Of a stretch of DNA of 64,000 bases, positions 58,821 to 64,000 are shown one piece after another. The notes below the pieces were generated by a model that saw only the letters and a program-made list of their open reading frames with translations, did no database searches and had not been told where the DNA came from. The DNA is from Tenggerimyces sp963762635. Lineage in GTDB: Bacteria > Actinomycetota > Actinomycetes > Propionibacteriales > Actinopolymorphaceae. Where the stretch lies: contig CAVXLQ010000010.1 in assembly GCA_963762635.1 (NCBI GenBank), positions 245,452-309,451 on the forward strand, read 5' to 3'. Made by a program: the position numbers and the translations under genes. The number at the start of each line of letters is the position of its first letter. The stretch's first letter is position 1.

Positions 58821-60255
58821 GTGACACAGCGGACGCTGAACGATCGGTACGAGCTCGAGACGATCGTCGGACAAGGCGGAATGGCCGAGGTTTGGCGGGG
58901 TTACGACCGCCGCCTCGGCCGCGACGTCGCGGTGAAGGTGCTGCGACCGGACCTCGCGTCCGACGAGGTCTTCCTCGAACGGCTTCGTCGCGAAGCCCGT
59001 TCGGTGGCTCGGCTCAACCACCCGTCGATCGTCTCGATCTACGACGCCGGCGGTGACCTGGTCGACGGCGTACTCCTCCCCTATCTGGTGATGGAGTACG
59101 TCGACGGCCGTCCGCTCAGCCACGTGCTGGGCGACGGGCAGCGGCTCACGACCGAGCGGGCGCTGCAGGTGACGATGGCGATCCTCGAGGCGCTGGAGTT
59201 CAGCCACCGCGCCGGGTTCGTTCACCGCGACATCAAGCCGGCCAACATCATGCTGACCGCCGAGCGACAGCGTGAAGGTGATGGACTTCGGCATCGCCCG
59301 GGCGCTCGCGGAGGCTTCCGCCGAGCTGACCAAGACCGCGCAGGTGCTCGGCACCGCGCGCTACCTGTCGCCCGAGCAGGCGACCGGCGGCGCCGTGGAC
59401 GGGCGCAGCGACGTGTACTCCACCGGCTGTCTGCTGTACGAGCTGCTCGCCGGGCGGCCTCCGTATACCGCGGAGACCGCGATGGGCGTGATCGGCCTGC
59501 ACGTCCAGGCGGACGTGCCCTTGGCGCGAGACGCGGACTGGGACGTGCCCGAGGCACTCTCGGCGATCGCGGCCAAGGCGATGGCGAAGGATCCGGCCGA
59601 CCGGTTCCAGAGCGCCGACGAGATGCGCGGCGCCCTCGCCGCGTACGTGGGCGGTCCTGTTGTCCCGAAGGTGGCGCCGGCCGTTCCCGTCGTACGGCGG
59701 CGTGGTCCCGCGGTCCTCTACGGGCTCGCCGCGGCCGGCGTCGTGCTGGCGATCGCCGGCGGCTCGTACCTCCTCACCGACCGTACGGCGCCCGTCTCCG
59801 ACCCGCGCCCGGCCAAGACCGCCGGCCAGGGCGACCAGACAGGCGGTGGCGCGGCACCGGCCGACGAGGGCACGGACAGCGACGAGGTCAGCCAGAACGA
59901 CAACGACAGCTCGGGCAACAACCGCCCACCCGGCCCGCGACCGGGCACCAGCACGAGCGTGACGCCTCCAAGCACACCCGCCCCGGACCGGACCGCGCCC
60001 GCGCCGCCGCCCCCCGGCGAGACCACCCAGCCGGAACCGAGCACGTCGCCGGAACCGACCCCATCACCCACGGACAGTGACTCCCCGTCGCCGGAGCCGT
60101 CGGAGTCGCCGGAACCGTCGGACTCCCCCAGCCCCTCGGTGTCGCCTAGCCCGACACCCACGGAGACGGACCCGCCGGAGCCGACCAACCCCGCGCCGAC
60201 CGAGCCGTCGACCTCCACCAGCCCCGAGCCCACGGGTGCCAGCCGGCAAGTCTGA
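58821..60255 (+). pseudogene. transmembrane Ser/Thr protein kinase with long Ser/Pro/Thr tail, one extra base near 59266
   Basis: Starts at GTG 58821, eight bases after gggagaag. The first part has YELETIVGQGGMAEVWRG (P-loop), VAVKVLRPDLASD (Lys), HRDIKPANIML (catalytic loop). One extra base near 59266 breaks the frame; the rest resumes SVKVMDFGIARALAE (DFG), LGTARYLSPEQATG, SDVYSTGCLLYELLAGRPPY. A membrane segment (LYGLAAAGVVLAIAGGSYLL) follows, then about 150 residues rich in Pro, Ser, Thr, Glu outside the cell with no folded sensor. Corrected length about 478. It resembles PknB/PknA-type kinases without PASTA domains. The outer tail may be glycosylated or span the wall. Confidence 0.85.
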
Positions 60256-60625
60256 GCCACGGCTGACCATGCCGCGCATTGTCGACCGCGCCTCCGTTGT
60301 GGGTCGCTAAAGAGCACCCAGTCCGTGGGCGGCGGCATGCTGTTCGACGACGACCTTGTTGACGAACGCCGGACACGATGCCCGAGAGGACCACTGCTAC
60401 TAAGCCCGGCAGGCCAAGATGCCGGACCGGATGCGAGACGGTGCGACTCTGCGCGCGTATGGCTCACCGATGCGCAGCACATAGGCATGCAGCGGTGAAG
60501 CTCCTGGCAGCCGACCCGAGCCGGCCCACGAGCGGCAAGACGACTGTCGACGGGTCCCGGCGCCGAGTCCCTCGACCGGCTCCTCCATCCTTGGTCTGGG
60601 CCCTGGAGCAGTCGATGGAGACAGG
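60256..60625. other. 370-bp gap without a supportable gene, left border of the GajA/GajB unit
   Basis: The sequence between the kinase stop and the ATG at 60626 has slightly lower GC than its neighbours and only short, unconvincing frames. A leftward stretch 60464-61276 is antisense to the following gene and not credible. No tRNA, integrase or att-like repeat was found. Because a defence-type unit follows, this is where a transfer boundary could lie. Confidence 0.4.
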
Positions 60626-62363
60626 ATGAGAGTCGCGCGGCTGGAGATCACCCGGTTCAGAGGGTTCGAGTCCTTCGTTCTCTGCCCTGGCCGGAACGTC
60701 GTCGTGGTCGGCGAACCTCTGAGCTGGACGCTCGGACCTCATCGCCGCGCTGCGTCGTGTGCTCGAACCCCGCAGCGTCCAGTCGAGGCCGACCGAGTGG
60801 GACGTGCTCCGGCCGGTGCCCGATCCGCCTCCCCCAGATGGAGACGAGGACGCGCGGCAGCTGACTACGGTCGAGGTCCTCCTGCTGTTGGCGCTGCCGG
60901 ACCAGACAGAGCAACGCCTGCAGGATCGCCTCGAGCTGCTCGATCCCACGACGGGCGAGCTCACGGACGAGAGTAACAGGAACGGCCGAGCTCGGCATCC
61001 GGCTTTCGCTACCGTCTCCGGACTACGACCCGGACGAACCGCGACTCGAGCACTGGATCGAGTACCCGAGTCGGGAACCGCGTCCCGCGGGTTGAGCGGG
61101 AGCTGCTTCGGGCGTTCGTCGTCGATCGAAATCCTCCTCTTCAGCTCCGGGCTGAGGGGTTGTTCCGTCAACTCGCCAACGAGCCTGACCCGGTGGCGCT
61201 CGGCGAGACGTTGCGGGCGTTCGGTTCGGACATCGCTGACGCGACCCAGAGGCTGGCCGACAGCGACGAGGTCCAAACCGCGCTCGCGCTGGTGACAGAT
61301 CAGGGCGCCGACCTCCTCCTCGAGTTGGATGGGGCGGATCCCACGGCCGCGGTCGGATTCACCGCCGAGGACGGTTCGCTGACCGCGCTCCTCCGCGCCG
61401 TACAGCCGACCCTCGACCTCGACAACGCAGGCACGTTGCCCCTCGGTCGCATGGCTCGACCACCTCCGCCGTGCTCGCCGCCGCGGAAGCCTCGGCAGCG
61501 GCGCGACGCTGGACGCGATCGTTCTCGCCGACGACTTCGGTGATCAGCTCGATGCCGCGTCGGGCGAGTACGTCGCCGCCCGCCTCCGGCATCGCTCGGG
61601 CCAGCTCTGGTTGACCACGCGCCAGCCCGAGGTCCTCCGCGCCTTCGACTCGACGGAGGTGCTGCGCCTTACCCGCCGCACCGGCACGCGTGAGTCGTTC
61701 ATGCTGGGCGCCAACCCGGACAGGAAGGAACGTGTACGTCGGCGCCATCTCATGACCGTGCTCGCTCCCGCGATGTCCGCGCGAACCATCGTCGTGTTGG
61801 AGGGCCCGCACGACCTCGAGGCCTACGGGGCGGTCGCGCGGCGGCAGTTCGTCGAGCAGGGCGTGCCGTTACCAGCCGCGTACGGCGTGCGCCTCATGAC
61901 CGCGTCGGGGTCGGGCGGCCAGGGCGGCAAGCAGGAGCTGCTGAAGATCGCGCTCCTTGCCAACGAGCTCGGCCTCGGCGTGCGCGTCGTCGTCGACCAG
62001 GACAAGCCGGATACGGACGACGAGTTGATCGACGAGCTGTGCGATGTCGCCGAGCTGGTCGTGCGGCTTCCGAAACGGATGGCGGTCGAAAGGACGATCG
62101 TCGCCGGCCTGTCCCCCGACGTCCTCCGGGCGACGTTGGCGACGATCAACGACGATCACAAGCTCAACCTCGATGTTCCCTCCATCGATGACACCGACCT
62201 CGCCGACAGATGCGTCTGGGCGCTGAAGCAGAAGAACGGCCTGCATGGACCGTTCGTTGAGGCTCTTCCCAGCGGTGTCGTTCCACCGCTCGCGGCCAAA
62301 GTGCTGGAGACCCTGCGGGCGGCCGCGCCTTCTGAGCCCCTCGTAACCCTGGTTGCCCCGTGA
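60626..62363 (+). pseudogene. GajA-like OLD-family ATPase/TOPRIM nuclease, about five frameshifts
   Basis: Frames read together give ~578 residues, the size of GajA. N-terminal ATPase: MRVARLEITRFRGFESFVL, then VVVVGEP and, after a shift near 60721, AGRSDLIAALRRVLEPR. This is a Walker A-like loop with Arg in place of Lys. Further shifts occur near 60970 (into TAELGIRLSLPSPDYDP), 61091 (into VERELLRAFVVDRNPPLQ), 61449 (into HGSTTSAVLAAAEASAAA) and 61500 (into ATLDAIVLADDFGDQLDAAS). A long intact C-terminal part follows: AARTIVVLEGPHDLEAYGAVARRQF, with the TOPRIM glutamate, and GVRVVVDQDKPDTD with the DxD metal site. The stop at 62361-62363 overlaps the GTG of the helicase gene. Domain order and partner fit Gabija. 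Five shifts in 0.8 kb suggest a pseudogene or poor sequence. Confidence 0.7.
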
Positions 62364-63982
62364 GATACGAGCCGCGCGAGGGACAGGAACCGGTTCTGGA
62401 ATCGACCGCTCCGGTGCTCGTGGTGCTTGGCGGCGCGGGCACCGGCAAGACCACGACGGCAGCGGCTGCCGTACGCAAGATTCTCGACGAGGTGGGCGCA
62501 CCCGGGACCGGTCCACGGCGCGCCTTGTTCCTGTCGTTCTCTCGCGCTGCGGTGAGCCAGATCGTCGACCGCGCGAGCAGGCTGCTCGGCCCGCACGTGG
62601 ACTCGGTGCAGATCACCACGTTCCACGCCTTCGCCTGGCAGCTCATCAAGAGATGGGGCGCGGCAGTCGGCGTGCCCGATCCCAAGCTCATCAGCAAGAG
62701 CGAGGCCCGGCTCTTCGGAACCAGCGGCGGCCTCACCTACGACGACCTGGTCCCCCTCGCCCTGAGGCTGTTGGAGGTTCCGGCCATTAGACGGCACCTC
62801 GAGCGGAGATGGGCGGTGATCGTCAGCGACGAGTTCCAGGACACCAGCAACGAACAGTTCGAGCTGGTCACCAAGATTCGCGGCGACGCCAGGCTCCTCC
62901 TGCTTGGAGACCTGAACCAGTGCATCTACACCAAACTTCCCGGCGTCGTGGGGGTCGGACCCAAGCGGCTGGATGCCGCGCTCGCCTTGCCCGGCGCGAA
63001 ACGGTACGACCTGCCGGAAACCTCGCACCGCGATCCCACGAACGTCCTCCCCGCGGCGGCGCGAGCGATTCGTCAACGCGACTTCACTCACCCAGCCGTC
63101 CAGGCGGCCCTGGACTGCGGCAAGCTGGAGGTACGCCATCACAACGATCCGACGCTGGAAGGCGTTCTCGTCGCCGAGCTCGTCAAGGAGCTGAAGGCCG
63201 ACGGTCATGAGTCGGTCGCGATCTTCAGTCACCACCTCGACGCGACCGCCAACTTGTCAGATCACCTCAACAGCGCCGGCATCGCGCACGAGATCGTCGG
63301 ACTCCCCGACTCGATCACGAGCGCGCTCCGCGCGCAATTCGAGATGCTGTGCCATGCGGCCACCCTCAGCGATGGTGTGGCGATCCGCCGCGCTCTGGGG
63401 ATCTTCGTGACCAGCACCGAACGAGGTTCAGACGCTCCTGACCTCGCCCGCATGATCGTGGGACACCAACCCGCACCGATGACGCTCGACTATCGACTGG
63501 ACGAGCTCGAGACCGCCCTCGAGGCGGCCGACAGCGTGGTCGACGTCCTCGGCATCATCGGCCAGGTTCCCGACGGCATCGGCCTGACCCGCGGGATCAG
63601 AGCCTGGGCAAGAGGTACGGCGCTCCTGCGAGGACTGCTCGGACCACGGCTCTGCCGGTCGCACACCTTGCCGGTCGGCGGGTTCGACCACCTTCGCGAT
63701 CGCGTCGAGGCCGAGGAGGTCGCACTCCTCACGTATAACGACTCGAGTGATCCGACCGATGTCCAGCTGATGGGCCTGTACCAGTCGAAGGGACGCGAGG
63801 CAGACGCGACGATCGTGGTGCTACGCGGCAACGACTACTACGGAGGGGAGCGCGCACCCATGCCGGTCGGCTCGAAACTCCTCTATGTCGTCTTGACTCG
63901 GGCGCGGAAGAAGACCGTCATCCTCACGTTGGGATCAGCACTTCCCGCTCTCATCGCCCCGCTCGCACGCCTGACTGGATAG
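62360..63982 (+). CDS. GajB-like UvrD/Rep-family helicase
   Basis: 540 residues from GTG 62360, overlapping the GajA-like stop by four bases. Superfamily 1A helicase motifs: Q-motif region YEPREGQEPVL, Walker A GGAGTGKTTT (24-33), ITTFHAFAWQLIKRW (Ia/Ib), DEFQDTSNEQ (motif II, 157-166), LLLGDLNQCIY (III, ~183), LPETSHRDP (IV), YQSKGREADATIVVL (V), LLYVVLTRARKK (VI, ~513). It is shorter than housekeeping UvrD/PcrA (about 700) because the 2B-type insertion is small, as in GajB (about 500). In Gabija GajB is thought to assist or license the GajA nuclease. No frameshift was seen over its whole length, in contrast to the preceding gene. Confidence 0.85.
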   Translation: MRYEPREGQEPVLESTAPVLVVLGGAGTGKTTTAAAAVRKILDEVGAPGTGPRRALFLSFSRAAVSQIVDRASRLLGPHVDSVQITTFHAFAWQLIKRWGAAVGVPDPKLISKSEARLFGTSGGLTYDDLVPLALRLLEVPAIRRHLERRWAVIVSDEFQDTSNEQFELVTKIRGDARLLLLGDLNQCIYTKLPGVVGVGPKRLDAALALPGAKRYDLPETSHRDPTNVLPAAARAIRQRDFTHPAVQAALDCGKLEVRHHNDPTLEGVLVAELVKELKADGHESVAIFSHHLDATANLSDHLNSAGIAHEIVGLPDSITSALRAQFEMLCHAATLSDGVAIRRALGIFVTSTERGSDAPDLARMIVGHQPAPMTLDYRLDELETALEAADSVVDVLGIIGQVPDGIGLTRGIRAWARGTALLRGLLGPRLCRSHTLPVGGFDHLRDRVEAEEVALLTYNDSSDPTDVQLMGLYQSKGREADATIVVLRGNDYYGGERAPMPVGSKLLYVVLTRARKKTVILTLGSALPALIAPLARLTG

Positions 63983-64000
63983 CCAACCGCTGGAATCTTG

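Noticed and set aside
60464..61276. Leftward 270-codon frame over the GajA-like start
   Set aside because: Ser/Arg-rich antisense translation; the rightward fragments carry conserved ATPase sequence.
62360..63982. Housekeeping UvrD/PcrA helicase
   Set aside because: Too short, coupled to an OLD/TOPRIM gene, and motifs (DEFQDT, YQSKGRE) match the defence-associated short forms better.

Overview
The window is GC-rich chromosomal DNA with dense, often overlapping genes and many GTG starts. It carries a SufR-BDCSU iron-sulfur operon with a Rieske-type ferredoxin, an F420-type luciferase-like oxidoreductase, an Lsr2-style small HTH protein, an acVLRF1-type ribosome-rescue protein and ECF biotin transport genes. 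Together these point to an actinomycete. Gene content and style would fit Propionibacteriales (Kribbella, Actinopolymorpha or Tenggerimyces-like), but this is inference. No rRNA, tRNA, CRISPR array or insertion sequence was recognised.

Layout. 1-5.5 kb: a CNNM membrane protein cut by the window edge, a sirtuin, a frame-broken short-chain dehydrogenase, a decayed PucR-like regulator and small enzymes. 5.5-11 kb: a GntR/LacI hybrid repressor divergent from a three-gene sugar ABC importer (binding lipoprotein and two LplB/LplC-like permeases), followed by a glycoside hydrolase remnant. 11-16 kb: an ABC exporter, an enoyl-CoA hydratase paired with a small HTH protein, and an ABC-F ATPase. 16-21 kb: bioY, an acyl ligase, a thiolase, bioM and bioN in one tightly coupled operon. 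20.7-30 kb: a Ser/Thr kinase, then an IclR regulator divergent from a CoA-transferase / enoyl-CoA hydratase / TctCBA / L-2-hydroxyglutarate oxidase operon, which looks like a dicarboxylate uptake and catabolism unit. 30-36 kb: scattered small genes and a TetR pair around a nested dyad operator. 36.4-43.7 kb: the suf operon read leftward from a SufR-type promoter, ending with sufT-like and acVLRF1-like genes. 44-49 kb: an ABC-2 transporter pair, a Tat-exported propeller protein and heme A synthase. 49-57 kb: assorted enzymes, including a truncated WYL regulator next to an internally deleted epoxide hydrolase. 57-60 kb: a DEAD-box helicase and a second Ser/Thr kinase, both frame-broken.

The last 3.4 kb (60626-63982) hold a two-gene unit. 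The first gene is an OLD-family ATPase with a C-terminal TOPRIM nuclease domain, broken by about five frameshifts. It is translationally coupled to an intact UvrD-like helicase of 540 residues. Domain order, lengths and coupling match the Gabija (GajA/GajB) anti-phage system, in a divergent form with an arginine where the Walker A lysine normally is.

Frame breaks recur: about 18 to 20 single-base shifts in a dozen genes, plus three apparent internal deletions. Either the sequence contains indel errors or this stretch is decaying. Each broken gene is described below from the reading frames that together reconstruct its family. Large perfect inverted repeats between genes, shared CTAG stop codons at convergent gene ends, and promoters placed for leaderless transcription are further features.
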